A DNA stretch of 64,000 bases from Alcaligenes pakistanensis (GCF_014652815.1 NZ_BMZN01000002.1:795793-859792), one strand, 5' to 3'; counted from the stretch's first letter, positions 16,575 to 26,482 are shown. A program made the numbers and translations. Notes: generated by a model from the sequence alone, not told the origin.

Positions 16575-17132
16575 TTACATCACGCGGCTACGGTATTCGT
16601 CAGTGCGTGTGTCGATTTCGATCTTGTCGCCGATATTGCAGAACAAAGGCACGCTGATTTCTTTACCTGTGTTGATCTTGGCAGGCTTCAGGACTTTACC
16701 GGAAGTATCGCCTTTCACAGCAGGTTCGGTGTAGGTGATTTCGCGCACGATGATGGTGGGCAATTCAACCGAGATAGCACGACCTTCGTAGAAAACAGCC
16801 TCAACGGTCATGTTTTCTTCCAGGTAGTCCAGGGCGTCGCCCATGCTCTCTGCTTCGATTTCGTACTGGTTGTACTCTTCGTCCATGAAAACGTACATGG
16901 GGTCAGCGAAGTAGGAGTAGGTGCATTCGCGCTTTTCAAGCTGGACAACTTCAAGTTTTTCGTCAGCTTTATACACGGCTTCACTGTTCGAGCCGGTCAG
17001 CAGGTTCTTGAACTTCAGTTTGACAACGGCGGAGTTGCGACCGGATTTGTTGTATTCCGTTTTCTGAACGACCAGAGGGTCGCCATTGACCATCGCGACG
17101 TTACCAACGCGCAGTTCTTGTGCGGTTTTCAT
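16575..17132 (-). CDS. efp: Elongation factor P
   Basis: The 185-residue protein has the three-domain EF-P fold and standard length. It acts at the ribosomal E site to relieve stalling at consecutive prolines. The loop that enters the peptidyl-transferase centre reads YNKSGRNSA with Arg32, the residue rhamnosylated by EarP in this branch of bacteria, instead of Lys34 of the EpmA pathway. ATG 17132 ([11 protein letters not shown]) matches the family start; the upstream open frame does not. The earP gene lies about 70 bases upstream on the same strand, an arrangement known in betaproteobacteria and consistent with Arg32 modification. Confidence 0.97.
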   Translation of the reverse strand: MKTAQELRVGNVAMVNGDPLVVQKTEYNKSGRNSAVVKLKFKNLLTGSNSEAVYKADEKLEVVQLEKRECTYSYFADPMYVFMDEEYNQYEIEAESMGDALDYLEENMTVEAVFYEGRAISVELPTIIVREITYTEPAVKGDTSGKVLKPAKINTGKEISVPLFCNIGDKIEIDTRTDEYRSRVM

Positions 17133-17204
17133 TAAAAAAACTCCGAATGGGACAGGCTCCGCCAAACGCAGTGTCAGGGAGCTTTTAAGAAGTAATCGGC
17201 TATT

Positions 17205-18344
17205 TTAGCGGTTTCGGGCGACTTGGGTATAAAAACTCAGCAAGCTGTTGGCCAAATCGGCTTGTTCGGCTAGTTTTGCACTGTATGCACGGGCTTCTTG
17301 TTGCCATAGATGCAACACCTGGGGTTCCAGGCACCGTGCCAGTGCGGCGGTGGAGCCGGCTTGATCGGCACTGCTCCAGCCCAGATGCAGGGCCTGGGCA
17401 GCTTCGGGCAAGGTTCCAGTGTCCAACCAGGCTTGGAGCTTGTCCAGATGGGCTTGCTCTTCTTGCACGTAGGGTTGCCACAACATGGGCTGGCCGGCCC
17501 AGATGGCTCGTACCAGCGAGTCTTCACCACGCACAATATTTAGCGCACTGCGCCAGAGCAGGGGATCAAAGTCGGCTTGATCGACGGCGGGGATGCGCTG
17601 GATCAGCAACTGGCCTTGGGCTAGCTCCGGAATGCGTAGAGCGACGGACTCGGGCACCAGCAACAGGGTTTTCTGCTCAAGTGTGGATAGCACTTCTGGC
17701 AGGGTCAGTACCGGTGCATCCGGGTAGCAGAACAGGAACATTTGCTGCATCTCGCCCTTGAGCAGGGCTTGTATGTGTTCCTGTGCCACCCCCAGGCGAT
17801 TCAGCATGGCTTGGTAAGCCTGGTCGTCCTGTTGAAAGGCGTCGCGGCGGGTCAGCAGGTCGGCCTCACGTAAGAGCCCCCCTGTTTGTGGGATAAAGCC
17901 CGGGAAAAAGAAATATTTTTTGGCGCCGTTTGCTTGTGGGGAGGGCAGGCCGTGGCAGCCCTGCACCCAAGGTTCAGCGCTTAAATAATCCAGGTTGATC
18001 CAGACGTGCTCCGCGTCGTTCAGCGGTCGCGTCATCGGCTCTGGAGGCTCGCAGGCGAAGGCTTCAATAATAAAAGGGTAGGGGGGCGGGTAAGCGTGGC
18101 GGTCCGGATGCCAGTGTTCGATCTGCACACCTTGCACGTGCTGGCTTTGCAGGTCGCAGCGTACATCGGCCTGGATACGGGCAAAGCTGTGCAGATCGTC
18201 AACCCATAGGCGCAGCTGGGCCACTTCTGCTTGGGCGGCCAGCTGGCGGGCCAGCCGCCAGCACACGCCTATATCACCCAGATTGTCGATAACTCGGCAA
18301 AACAGGTCAATAGATATAGGTTGGGAAGCAGTGACGGTATTCAA
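17205..18344 (-). CDS. earP: EF-P arginine rhamnosyltransferase EarP
   Basis: EarP moves rhamnose from dTDP-rhamnose to Arg32 of EF-P. The N-terminal FCRVIDNLGDIGVCWRLARQL is diagnostic and holds the catalytic Asp, and the NIVRGEDSLVRAIWAGQPMLWQPY segment near residue 265 supplies the conserved Arg and Glu that hold the nucleotide sugar. A TTG at 18344 gives LNTVTASQPISIDLF, about 379 residues, matching the family. It sits one base after the stop of the upstream DUF2863 gene (TAA-A-TTG), so it probably depends on coupled translation, because no good ribosome-binding site is visible. A longer in-frame start at 18434 lies inside the upstream gene and is unlikely. Confidence 0.93.
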   Translation of the reverse strand: MNTVTASQPISIDLFCRVIDNLGDIGVCWRLARQLAAQAEVAQLRLWVDDLHSFARIQADVRCDLQSQHVQGVQIEHWHPDRHAYPPPYPFIIEAFACEPPEPMTRPLNDAEHVWINLDYLSAEPWVQGCHGLPSPQANGAKKYFFFPGFIPQTGGLLREADLLTRRDAFQQDDQAYQAMLNRLGVAQEHIQALLKGEMQQMFLFCYPDAPVLTLPEVLSTLEQKTLLLVPESVALRIPELAQGQLLIQRIPAVDQADFDPLLWRSALNIVRGEDSLVRAIWAGQPMLWQPYVQEEQAHLDKLQAWLDTGTLPEAAQALHLGWSSADQAGSTAALARCLEPQVLHLWQQEARAYSAKLAEQADLANSLLSFYTQVARNR

Positions 18345-18345
18345 T

Positions 18346-19557
18346 TTAGTGCAGTTGTACGGGGTCCAGATCGATTTCGTCGGGCAGTTCCGGGTGCTGC
18401 ATCTCGCCATTGATGTCCGGGAAGAAAGGCGCATTGCAATCGTCGCAGGTCTCGGTCGAATGCAGGCCGGGCAGGCGCTGAATCTGGATCAGGCCTAAGG
18501 TGCTGAGCAGGGCGGCAATGACATCAGGAATATCAACGTGGTCTTCGCTATGGAAGGAGGATTCGGCCTCTTCCTGGCTTAACACTGGCCAGATACAGCC
18601 ATAGATGACGGTGGGCGAGGAGATGGTACTAAAACCCACGCGATATTCTTCGATCTGTTCTTCACCGCAAGCGACGATGACGGCACGCAAGTGATCAGGT
18701 GATAGTTTGACGGCGGTTTGCAACCAGGTGATGCCTGCTTTCAGGGCTAGCGGGCGGATTTCGCGGTCTGATTCGCGATTGTTCACGTAGTAGGCGTTAG
18801 GGGCTAGAAACTGCAATTGGCAGCCAGTAAACAAGGGCGTGACGATGGCGGAGTAGCGCTCTATCCATTGCTCTACGAGGCGCAGCTGTTCGGTCTGCAG
18901 GGCCTCCGCATTTTGTTGCCAACGGAATAAGGGCTGCCCCACGGGGGCCAGGGCGACACCAATCAGAAAGCGGGCATCGGCCAGCAGGCTGCTGGCTTCT
19001 TCCGGCTTATTCAGGGGGACGGCTTCCTGGCTGCGGCCCAGGGCTTGCGCGGTCAGGCTGCGAGTCCATTCGTAGGTCTGCTGGTAGGTCTGGGGCATCT
19101 CGTCGTAATTGACCAGATTGGGCAGCAGGGTACACATCGTGCCTTCGGCCAGAATGGTTTCGCGCAAGGCCTTTTCCAGCTCTTGGTGCTGTTGTGGTTT
19201 GAGCGTGCCTTGAGGCAATTGGTAACGTGTCCAGGCGGTCAGTGGCGCGGAGAACAACAGGGCGTCGTACAGCACGCCATCGTGCTCGATTTGCTGGCAT
19301 TCGGCGTGGGACTCGGCCAGTTCCATCAGAATTTCGTAATGCTGGCTTTGCTGCTCGCTGCCCAGTAGCTCCAGGGTTTGCTCGACGATGCTGTTGCGCC
19401 GTCCGCTATAGAGTTTGTCCAGCGTTTGAGCGGTTAGCCCTTGCCAGTAGCGATCTTCGATCTGCGAGCCGGAACGGACCAGCGCGTCCGTGTAATTGAG
19501 CAGGCGCTGAATCTCTTTGGGTTGTTGGGCGAGCAGTTTGGAATTGAGTTGCGACAT
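18346..19557 (-). CDS. DUF2863 family protein
   Basis: The roughly 403-residue soluble protein matches the DUF2863 family, which is confined to betaproteobacteria, as judged by the end of the chain: CDDCNAPFFPDINGEMQHPELPDEIDL, where a Cys pair may bind metal. The N-terminal half is helix-rich; no enzyme motif is evident. It lies directly upstream of earP (one base between stop and TTG start), so the two are co-transcribed. A link to EF-P modification is possible but unproven. ATG 19557 (MSQLNSKLL) is preferred over an in-frame start at 19584. Confidence 0.8.
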   Translation of the reverse strand: MSQLNSKLLAQQPKEIQRLLNYTDALVRSGSQIEDRYWQGLTAQTLDKLYSGRRNSIVEQTLELLGSEQQSQHYEILMELAESHAECQQIEHDGVLYDALLFSAPLTAWTRYQLPQGTLKPQQHQELEKALRETILAEGTMCTLLPNLVNYDEMPQTYQQTYEWTRSLTAQALGRSQEAVPLNKPEEASSLLADARFLIGVALAPVGQPLFRWQQNAEALQTEQLRLVEQWIERYSAIVTPLFTGCQLQFLAPNAYYVNNRESDREIRPLALKAGITWLQTAVKLSPDHLRAVIVACGEEQIEEYRVGFSTISSPTVIYGCIWPVLSQEEAESSFHSEDHVDIPDVIAALLSTLGLIQIQRLPGLHSTETCDDCNAPFFPDINGEMQHPELPDEIDLDPVQLH

Positions 19558-19652
19558 GGACTTACAAAACCGGTATAGGGACAAGCTAGTTTACCCTTTG
19601 CCACGACCCGGGTGTGTGAATGAGGGTAGCCCCCTAGGAGCGGTCGTGAAAT

Positions 19653-19683
19653 GAAAAAACCGCCGCATCCGGAAATGCGGCGG
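19653..19683 (-). terminator. Rho-independent terminator of the second TRAP operon
   Basis: CCGCCGCAT and ATGCGGCGG form a 9-bp stem with a 6-base loop; on the minus strand a run of six T follows. Confidence 0.93.
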
Positions 19684-19715
19684 CTTCTGCTTCGATCCGG
19701 CGCTACCAACCGCGA

Positions 19716-21638
19716 TTAGTACAGCACGCTGGGCAGCCAGAGGCCAATGCCGGGGAACATATACAGGATGATGATAGCCAGGATCTGGATGCCCATGAAT
19801 GGCATCATGCCCAGGAATATCTGGTTCAGGGTGACATGGGGTGGCGAGACGCCCTTTAAGTAGAAAGCCGACATGGCGACCGGCGGCGATAGGAATGCCG
19901 TTTGCAGGTTCAGGGCGACCAGCAGACCGAAGAACAGCGGGTCGATCTGGTAGTGGGCCAGCAGCGGCAGGAAAATGGGCATGAAGATAATAATGATCTC
20001 GGTCCATTCCAGTGGCCAGCCCAGCAGGAAAATGACAATCTGCGCCAGGATCATGAACTCGATGGGAGTCAAATCCATTGACAGCACCCAGTTATTAATC
20101 AGTTCTTGGCCGCCTAGCAAGGCAAAGGCAGCCGAGAAAATACTGGAGCCGACAAACAGCCAGCAGACCATGGCACTGGTCTTGGCACTGAGGTACACCG
20201 ATTCGCGCACCATGGAGAAGTTCAATCGGCGATAGGCGAAGGCCAGCAGGATGCCCCCTAAGGCCCCCATCGCCGCCGCTTCGGTGGGGGTGCAAAGACC
20301 GATGACGATACTGCCCAGCACGGCCAGAATTAGGATGGTCAGCGGAAAGAACGAGCTGAGCAGCATCTTGAAGATTTCCAGCCGTGCGAAGTTCAGCATT
20401 GCGTAGTAGCACAGCAATGCCAGACTGCCAACGATCAGAAATATCCAGAACGTCATGGGCGCGGCTCGGCGCTCTGCCGTAGTGACTTCTTCGGCGGTTT
20501 CTGTCTCCGCGGTAGGGGTCTCTGAGTCCAGTTCGTTGGCACCCAGCGCCGCGAGCGGCTCACTGCCTTCAGGTTCAGACAAACCGCCAGCGCCTGGAGG
20601 TTCTGCCAGTCCGCCGCCACTGTAGTCGCTGCCGAAATCGTTGAAACCGCCGCCCATTTCCTGCAACTCGTAGTGCTCGGCTGTCTTGGGTGCGGTGACC
20701 GATTGATAGCTAAAGCCCATGATTGCAAAGAAAATTACAGCGGGCAGCAGGGCGACCGCCAGGTTCTTGAGCAGTAGTTGCATGGGGACGTTGATGTTGC
20801 GAGGTCCCTTCATCGCACTAATCAGGCCGGGCACGGCACGGTCCGTGATGGTCTCCTTGATGACTTTTGCGAATTCCGGCAGCGGCACGATCCGGTCTTC
20901 TGGAGACAGGGGCGGCGCGACGCTGGGTCTGAGCTTGGCCAGGATGATGACGTACAGCACGTACATGACGGCCAGCATCAGGCCAGGGAAAAAGGCACCG
21001 GCATACAGCTTCACGACCGAGACGCCAGCGACGGCGCCGTATAGGATCAGCAGCACGGAGGGCGGCAGCAGGATACCCAGGCAGCCCCCGGCGGTGATGG
21101 AGCCGGCAGTCAGTTGTACGCTGTAGCCCGCCCGCAACATGGCTGGCATCGCCAGTAACCCCATCAGTGTCACTACGGCGCCCACGATACCCGTGGCCGT
21201 GGCAAAGATGGCGCAGGTGACAATGGTGGCCACAGCTAAGGAGCCCGGGACTCTAGCCATGGCCAGGTGCATGCCCTGGAATAGACTCTGGATCAGGTTG
21301 GCGCGCTCAACCAGGTAACCCATGAAGATGAACAGGGGTACCGCAATCAGCACATCATTGGTCATGACGGCGTAGGTGCGTAGGACCATCAGGTCCAGGG
21401 TTTGCTGGATAGCTTGCTGTGTGCCCATGTCTCGATAGGCGAACCAGGTGAAGATCACTCCCATCCCCATCAGCGTAAAGGCCGTGGGAAAGCCCAGCAT
21501 GATGGTGACGACAATCAGGGCCAGCATCAGCAGGCCCAAGTGGCCGTTGCTCATGTCGGCAGGGGCTGGCATGAAGATGGCGATGCTCAAGACGATCCCG
21601 GTCAGTATGGTGAGCCCGAACCAGATTTCTTTTCTCAT
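19716..21638 (-). CDS. TRAP transporter large permease subunit (DctM type) with a long polar insert
   Basis: The 640-residue membrane protein has DctM motifs: AVPLFIFMGYLVERANL, TATGIVGAVVTLMG, GGCLGILLPPSVLLILYGAVAGVSVVKLYAGAFFPGLMLA and CTPTEAAAMGALGG. It is about 200 residues longer than the usual 430. Much of the excess is a polar, Gly/Glu/Thr/Pro-rich stretch at about residues 316-394 with no predicted helix, between two blocks of membrane segments. Long large subunits of this kind occur in the TakM/FcbT3 group (2-oxoacids, halobenzoates). It overlaps the small-subunit gene by 4 bases. The terminator just after it closes the operon. Confidence 0.92.
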   Translation of the reverse strand: MRKEIWFGLTILTGIVLSIAIFMPAPADMSNGHLGLLMLALIVVTIMLGFPTAFTLMGMGVIFTWFAYRDMGTQQAIQQTLDLMVLRTYAVMTNDVLIAVPLFIFMGYLVERANLIQSLFQGMHLAMARVPGSLAVATIVTCAIFATATGIVGAVVTLMGLLAMPAMLRAGYSVQLTAGSITAGGCLGILLPPSVLLILYGAVAGVSVVKLYAGAFFPGLMLAVMYVLYVIILAKLRPSVAPPLSPEDRIVPLPEFAKVIKETITDRAVPGLISAMKGPRNINVPMQLLLKNLAVALLPAVIFFAIMGFSYQSVTAPKTAEHYELQEMGGGFNDFGSDYSGGGLAEPPGAGGLSEPEGSEPLAALGANELDSETPTAETETAEEVTTAERRAAPMTFWIFLIVGSLALLCYYAMLNFARLEIFKMLLSSFFPLTILILAVLGSIVIGLCTPTEAAAMGALGGILLAFAYRRLNFSMVRESVYLSAKTSAMVCWLFVGSSIFSAAFALLGGQELINNWVLSMDLTPIEFMILAQIVIFLLGWPLEWTEIIIIFMPIFLPLLAHYQIDPLFFGLLVALNLQTAFLSPPVAMSAFYLKGVSPPHVTLNQIFLGMMPFMGIQILAIIILYMFPGIGLWLPSVLY

Positions 21639-22267
21639 GTTGGGCTCCCTTTCTTTCCGTGTTCAGTCACAAAGACATCCAGCTTTTTAATATCGTCGCT
21701 TTTGACATCGACCATATCCATGAGCTTGTCTACATCGACTTCTTCAACGTCCTTGTCGCGCGATGGCCATTTTCCGTCTCGCAGGCAACGTACGCAGTAC
21801 ACCATCTCCACGAAGCTTTGCAGCAGAAGGCAGAAACCTGCCAGCGGGATGATGGCTTTAAACGGATAGATGGGTGGCCCATTCGCCGTGATATTTGAGT
21901 GCTCCATGATGGACCAGGACTCGGCGGCGAAGTAGAAACCGGCCCAGAACATGGCGACGACCCCTGGAATGAAGAACAAGATGTACAGGATCAGATCCAG
22001 GCCCGCTTGCAGGCGGGGCGGGAAAAAACCGTACAGCACATCCCCTCGGACATGGCCGTTCTTGGAGAGCGTGTAGGCACCTGCCATCATGAACAGGCCG
22101 CCGTACAGCATGTTCATCATGTCAAAGGCCCAGGCGTGTGGGTTGGACAACACGTATCGCGAGAAGACTTCGAACGAAACGAACAGGGTCAATGCCAGGA
22201 CTAGCCAGCCGAACAACTGGCCTATCCACGTATTGAACCGGTCGATGAAGACCAGAAGTTTCTGCAT
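21635..22267 (-). CDS. TRAP transporter small permease subunit (DctQ type)
   Basis: The 210-residue protein has four membrane segments and the DctQ motif WAFDMMNMLYGGLFMMAGAYTLSKNGHVRGD. A hydrophilic, acid-rich tail of about 45 residues (VEEVDVDKLMDMVDVKSDDIKKLD) extends beyond the usual length. It works with the large subunit, whose ATG overlaps its stop, and with the binding protein encoded 140 bases upstream. The ligand is probably a carboxylate. Confidence 0.92.
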   Translation of the reverse strand: MQKLLVFIDRFNTWIGQLFGWLVLALTLFVSFEVFSRYVLSNPHAWAFDMMNMLYGGLFMMAGAYTLSKNGHVRGDVLYGFFPPRLQAGLDLILYILFFIPGVVAMFWAGFYFAAESWSIMEHSNITANGPPIYPFKAIIPLAGFCLLLQSFVEMVYCVRCLRDGKWPSRDKDVEEVDVDKLMDMVDVKSDDIKKLDVFVTEHGKKGSPT

Positions 22268-22352
22268 GGTAAGTTCACCTTGCTAGCGCGGAAAGGGTCT
22301 GATGTGTGTCGGCTGCAGGATTGGGCGCGGCCGGCCTGGAGTAGGGGAGGAG

Positions 22353-22384
22353 GCGTCATCCACATCCGGGTGGATGGGATGACG
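22353..22384. other. Inverted repeat between dctP and dctQ
   Basis: GTCATCC...GGATGAC arms with an inner CATCC/GGATG pair can form an interrupted stem in the 139-base gap between the binding-protein and small-permease genes. Such hairpins often raise binding-protein mRNA over permease mRNA; there is no T-run. Confidence 0.45.
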
Positions 22385-22406
22385 TGCTGCGATTACCGCT
22401 AGAGGG

Positions 22407-23573
22407 TCAGCTCTTGGCTTGAGGAGCCTTGCGACCGAAGTAGTGGTTGTAGGCCATACGGCGGTTGTTGTTGGTATCCATGTCCCACGCCATGGCGCGT
22501 GCCGCGAACGCACGTTGCGATGCGTCGATTTCCTTGAACAGGGGGTTGGTCTCGGCTTTCTTGGCGACGATCTGGTCCCACACGATCAACTGTTGTTGCA
22601 GGATGGTGTCGGGTGTTTTGTAGAATTTGACGCCGTCTTCCTTTTGCAGACGCTGGTAGTCCTGCGAGTAACGGTCAACCGCTTTCCAGGACATGTCGGC
22701 CGATGAGGCCTCGACAGCGTTGTCAACGATGGCCTTTAGTTGTGTCGGCAGCGCGTTGTACTTGTCCTTATTGAACATGATCTCGAAGGTTTCCGAGGCC
22801 TGGTGGAAGCTTTGCAGCATGCAAACCTTTGACACGTCCGGGAAGCCCAGGGCGCGATCCGATGCGGCGTTGTTGAATTCGGCACCATCGAGCAGTCCGC
22901 GATCCAGGGCAGGGACGATTTCACCACCTGGCAATGCGTTTACAGCGGCGCCCATTTCGGTGAACAGGTCGATAGCCAGGCCATTAGTGCGGAACTTCAG
23001 GCCCTTGAGGTCTTCGGTTTTGGTGATGGGTTTTTTGAACCAGCCGAACGGCTGAGTGGGCATCGGGCCGGTCAGGAACGAGACGACATTGCCACCGATG
23101 GCATCGTAGAGCTTGGCCAGCAACTCCTTGCCGCCGCCGTATTTGTGCCATGCCAGCACCATATTGGCGTCCATGCCAAAGGCTGGCCCCGACGAAAATA
23201 GAGCCAAGGCGTTCTGCTTGCCGTAGTTGTAGCCCAGTACGCCGTGACCGCCGTCCAGCGTGCCCTTGGAGACGGCATCAAGCAGGCCAAAGGCCGGTAC
23301 GACGGCCCCTGCAGGCAGGACCTCGATTTTCAGGTCGCCACCGGTCATGTCGTTGACCTTTTTGGCGAAATCAAGGGCGAATTCGTGGAAGATATCGACA
23401 GTGGGCCAGGTGCTTTGGAATCGGAAGTTGGTGGGGCCCTGCGCGCGAGCGATGGCAGGAAAGCCCATCGTTGCTGCAGCCGCGGTGCCGGCTGCAGCAC
23501 CGCTCAGGAACTTGCGCCGGGAAGCGCCAGTTTGTTCGTGGGGCGCGGTGCTTTTTTTGATCCTGTTTCTCAT
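22407..23573 (-). CDS. TRAP transporter periplasmic binding protein (TakP/FcbT1-like), Tat-exported
   Basis: The 388-residue protein begins with a twin-arginine signal (SRRKFLSGAAAGTAAAATMGFPAIARA, cleaved near residue 45). The mature region has FQSTWPTVDIFHEFALDFAKKV, LPAGAVVPAFGLLDAVSKGTLDGGHG and LKFRTNGLAIDLFTEMGAAVNALPGGEIVPALDRGLLDGAEF, which resemble TakP (2-oxoacid binding) and the chlorobenzoate-type FcbT1. Tat export is common in this group because the protein folds before secretion. GGAG lies 9 bases before the ATG. Upstream are four repeats spaced 11 bp apart that could bind a response regulator. Confidence 0.92.
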   Translation of the reverse strand: MRNRIKKSTAPHEQTGASRRKFLSGAAAGTAAAATMGFPAIARAQGPTNFRFQSTWPTVDIFHEFALDFAKKVNDMTGGDLKIEVLPAGAVVPAFGLLDAVSKGTLDGGHGVLGYNYGKQNALALFSSGPAFGMDANMVLAWHKYGGGKELLAKLYDAIGGNVVSFLTGPMPTQPFGWFKKPITKTEDLKGLKFRTNGLAIDLFTEMGAAVNALPGGEIVPALDRGLLDGAEFNNAASDRALGFPDVSKVCMLQSFHQASETFEIMFNKDKYNALPTQLKAIVDNAVEASSADMSWKAVDRYSQDYQRLQKEDGVKFYKTPDTILQQQLIVWDQIVAKKAETNPLFKEIDASQRAFAARAMAWDMDTNNNRRMAYNHYFGRKAPQAKS

Positions 23574-23633
23574 GGGGTGTGTCTCCGAAGTGGCTGTAAG
23601 CGTTCGAGAGCAAACTGCAGCAATCTGATGCTG

Positions 23634-23672
23634 TTTCAGCTTTATTTCAGTCTTCTTTCAGTTTGCTTTCAG
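23634..23672 (-). promoter_or_regulatory. Four TTTCAG repeats with 11-bp period upstream of dctP
   Basis: TTTCAG begins at 23634, 23645, 23656 and 23667, exactly 11 bases apart; on the minus strand it reads CTGAAA-N5 four times. Direct repeats with about one helical turn are the binding pattern of OmpR/PhoB-type response regulators. The array ends 61 bases before the dctP start codon. The rest of the 323-base gap (23574-23896) holds only the acnB terminator near 23842-23880. Confidence 0.6.
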
Positions 23673-23841
23673 CTTTATATGCGATTCAAACGCCAGCCGT
23701 ACATAAGGAGTAACCACAATACCTGTAGGGGTATACCCGCGAGTAAGTAGCCGTAGATGTGCGCACTGATCACTACGGGTGGCCCCTGACATCGACGCTT
23801 TTTGCATGCCCCTTTGGGGAGAGTTATTTCAAACGGGCAAA

Positions 23842-23880
23842 GAAAAACGCCTTCGCCGCATAAAGCGACGAAGGCGTTAT
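23842..23880 (-). terminator. Rho-independent terminator of acnB
   Basis: AACGCCTTCG and CGAAGGCGTT form a 10-bp stem with an inner CGC/GCG pair. On the minus strand a run of T follows, 17 bases after the acnB stop. Confidence 0.93.
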
Positions 23881-23896
23881 TTGCAAGCGCTAGGGC

Positions 23897-26482
23897 TTAC
23901 AGACCTACGGAGTCGGCAATTTCTTTGAACTCTTCGATTTGGTCGAAGTTCATGTAGCGGTAGATGTCTTCGCTATTGGCTTGCAGAACGCCCATATCGG
24001 CCAGGTACTCTTCGCGGGTTGGGATGCGACCCAGACGCGAGCAAATGGCAGCCAGTTCAGCCGAACCCAGGAACACGTTGGTGTTCTTGCCCAGACGGTT
24101 GGGGAAGTTACGGGTACTGGTGGACATGACAGTAGCGCCTTCGCGAACCTGTGCCTGGTTACCCATGCACAGCGAGCAACCGGGCATTTCCATACGAGCA
24201 CCGGCGACACCCAGAACGCCGTAATGGCCTTCTTCAGTCAACTGTTGCTGGTCCATCTTGGTCGGCGGAGCGACCCACAGACGGGTTGGAATGTCGCGCT
24301 TGCCTTCCAGCAGCTTGGAGGCTGCACGGAAGTGACCAATGTTGGTCATGCAGCTACCGATAAACACTTCGTCGATCACGGTGCCAGATACTTCGGACAT
24401 GGTTTTCACGTCGTCAGGATCGTTCGGGCAAGCCACGATAGGCTCGTGAATTTCAGCCAGATCGATGTCAATAATAGCGGCGTACTCTGCATCTGCATCA
24501 GGTTCGAGCAGTTCAGGATTGGCCAACCAGGCTTCCATGGCCTTGATACGACGAGTAATCGTGCGCTCGTCTTCGTAGCCATTGGCAATCATCCACTTGA
24601 GCAGCGTGATGTTGCTGTTCAGGTATTCGATGATGGGCTCTTGGTTCAGGCGTACGGTACATGCCGCGGCAGAACGCTCGGCCGAAGCGTCGGACAGCTC
24701 GAAAGCCTGTTCGATTTTCAGGTTAGGCAGGCCTTCGATTTCCAGAATACGACCGGAGAAGATGTTCTTCTTGCCGGCTTTTTCAACGGTCAGCAAACCT
24801 TGCTTGATGGCGTACAGAGGGATGGCGTTAACCAGGTCACGCAGGGTGACGCCGGCTTGCATTTCGCCTTTGAAACGCACCAGAACGGATTCGGGCATAT
24901 CCAGAGGCATTACACCTGTGGCAGCGGCAAAAGCCACCAGACCGGAACCAGCGGGGAAGCTGATACCAATAGGGAAACGGGTGTGCGAGTCGCCACCGGT
25001 ACCAACGGTATCGGGCAGCAACATGCGGTTTAGCCAGGAGTGGATGATACCGTCGCCGGGACGCAGGGAAACACCACCGCGTGTGCTGATGAAAGCAGGC
25101 AGTTCGTGGTGAGTTTTAACGTCAACAGGTTTTGGATAGGCAGCAGTGTGGCAGAAGGACTGCATGACCAGATCAGACGAGAAGCCCAGGCAAGCCAAGT
25201 CTTTCAGTTCGTCGCGAGTCATTGGGCCCGTGGTGTCCTGGCTGCCAACGGTCGTCATGCGAGGTTCGCAGTAAGTGCCGGGACGTACGCCTTCGCCTTC
25301 AGGCAAACCGCAAGCGCGGCCAACCATCTTCTGGGCCAGCGAGAAACCTTTACCGGAATCAACAGGGCTTTGTGGCAGGCGGAACAACTTGGTGGGAGGC
25401 AGACCCAGGGCTTCGCGAGCACGGGTGGTCAGGCCACGGCCAATGATCAGGGGAATACGGCCACCGGCGCGTACTTCATCAAACAGCACGTCGGACTTGA
25501 CCTGGAATTCGGAGATCAGCTGGCCATTTTTGAAGGCTTTGCCTTCGTAGGGACGCAGTTCAACCACGTCGCCCATGCCCATTTCGGAGACGTCCAGTTC
25601 AATAGGCAGTGCGCCCGCATCTTCCATGGTGTTGTAGAAGATAGGTGCAATCTTGCTGCCCAGACACACGCCACCAAAGCGCTTGTTAGGAACGAAAGGA
25701 ATGTCTTCACCGGTGAACCACAACACGGAGTTGGTAGCCGATTTACGCGAAGAGCCGGTACCGACCACATCGCCCACGTAGGCAACCAGGTGGCCCTTTT
25801 CTTTCAGGGATTCGATGAAGCTGACAGGGCCTTGCTTACCGGGCTCTTCAGGTTCGATACCTGGGCGTGGGTTTTTCAGCATGGCCAGAGCGTGCAGCGG
25901 AATATCCGGGCGGCTCCAGGCGTCAGGGGCGGGGGACAAGTCGTCCGTGTTGGTCTCGCCAGTGACTTTGAAAACGGTAACGGTCAGGCTTTCAGGGACT
26001 TCGGGGCGGCTGGTGAACCACTCGCCGTCAGCCCAGCTTTGCATGACTTCTTTGGCAAAGGCGTTGCCCTTTTCGGCTTTTTCCTGAACGTCGTGGAAAG
26101 AGTCGAACATCAACAGGGTGTTTTTCAGACCGTTGGCGGCGATCTGGCCCAGTTCGGGCGAGTCCAGCAGTTCGACCAGCGGGCTGATGTTGTAGCCACC
26201 CAGCATGGTTCCCAGCAGCTCAGTGGCGCGCTCGCGGCTGATCAAAGCACAGGATTCTGTGCCCAGCGCGATGGCGGCCAGGTAGGAGGCTTTGACCTTG
26301 GCGGCATCATCCACACCAGCGGGGACGCGGTGAGTGATCAAGTCGACCAGGAAAGCTTCTTCACCAGCAGGCGGGTTCTTGATGAGCTCGATCAGCTCGG
26401 CGGTCTGCTGAGCCGACAAAGGCAGCGGGGGAATGCCCTGAGCGGCGCGCTCGGCAACATGTTCGCGGTAAGTGTTCAGCAT
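23897..26482 (-). CDS. acnB: Bifunctional aconitate hydratase 2 / 2-methylisocitrate dehydratase
   Basis: The 861-residue protein matches AcnB in length and order: N-terminal HEAT-like domain ([30 protein letters not shown]), swivel domain with [20 protein letters not shown], then the catalytic domains with [11 protein letters not shown], the iron-sulfur cysteines in SCMTNIGHF and [11 protein letters not shown], and [12 protein letters not shown]. It isomerises citrate to isocitrate through an [4Fe-4S] cluster and can hydrate 2-methylaconitate to 2-methylisocitrate, tying it to the prpBC genes upstream. ATG 26482 (MLNTYREHV) is chosen because the family starts there. It has its own sigma-70 promoter with a palindromic operator immediately upstream, and its own terminator. 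Confidence 0.97.
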   Translation of the reverse strand: MLNTYREHVAERAAQGIPPLPLSAQQTAELIELIKNPPAGEEAFLVDLITHRVPAGVDDAAKVKASYLAAIALGTESCALISRERATELLGTMLGGYNISPLVELLDSPELGQIAANGLKNTLLMFDSFHDVQEKAEKGNAFAKEVMQSWADGEWFTSRPEVPESLTVTVFKVTGETNTDDLSPAPDAWSRPDIPLHALAMLKNPRPGIEPEEPGKQGPVSFIESLKEKGHLVAYVGDVVGTGSSRKSATNSVLWFTGEDIPFVPNKRFGGVCLGSKIAPIFYNTMEDAGALPIELDVSEMGMGDVVELRPYEGKAFKNGQLISEFQVKSDVLFDEVRAGGRIPLIIGRGLTTRAREALGLPPTKLFRLPQSPVDSGKGFSLAQKMVGRACGLPEGEGVRPGTYCEPRMTTVGSQDTTGPMTRDELKDLACLGFSSDLVMQSFCHTAAYPKPVDVKTHHELPAFISTRGGVSLRPGDGIIHSWLNRMLLPDTVGTGGDSHTRFPIGISFPAGSGLVAFAAATGVMPLDMPESVLVRFKGEMQAGVTLRDLVNAIPLYAIKQGLLTVEKAGKKNIFSGRILEIEGLPNLKIEQAFELSDASAERSAAACTVRLNQEPIIEYLNSNITLLKWMIANGYEDERTITRRIKAMEAWLANPELLEPDADAEYAAIIDIDLAEIHEPIVACPNDPDDVKTMSEVSGTVIDEVFIGSCMTNIGHFRAASKLLEGKRDIPTRLWVAPPTKMDQQQLTEEGHYGVLGVAGARMEMPGCSLCMGNQAQVREGATVMSTSTRNFPNRLGKNTNVFLGSAELAAICSRLGRIPTREEYLADMGVLQANSEDIYRYMNFDQIEEFKEIADSVGL

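Noticed and set aside
23634-23672. TTTCAG repeats as a CRISPR array or microsatellite
   Set aside because: The units are 6 bases with 5-base variable spacers, far too short for CRISPR; fixed 11-bp spacing fits protein binding better.
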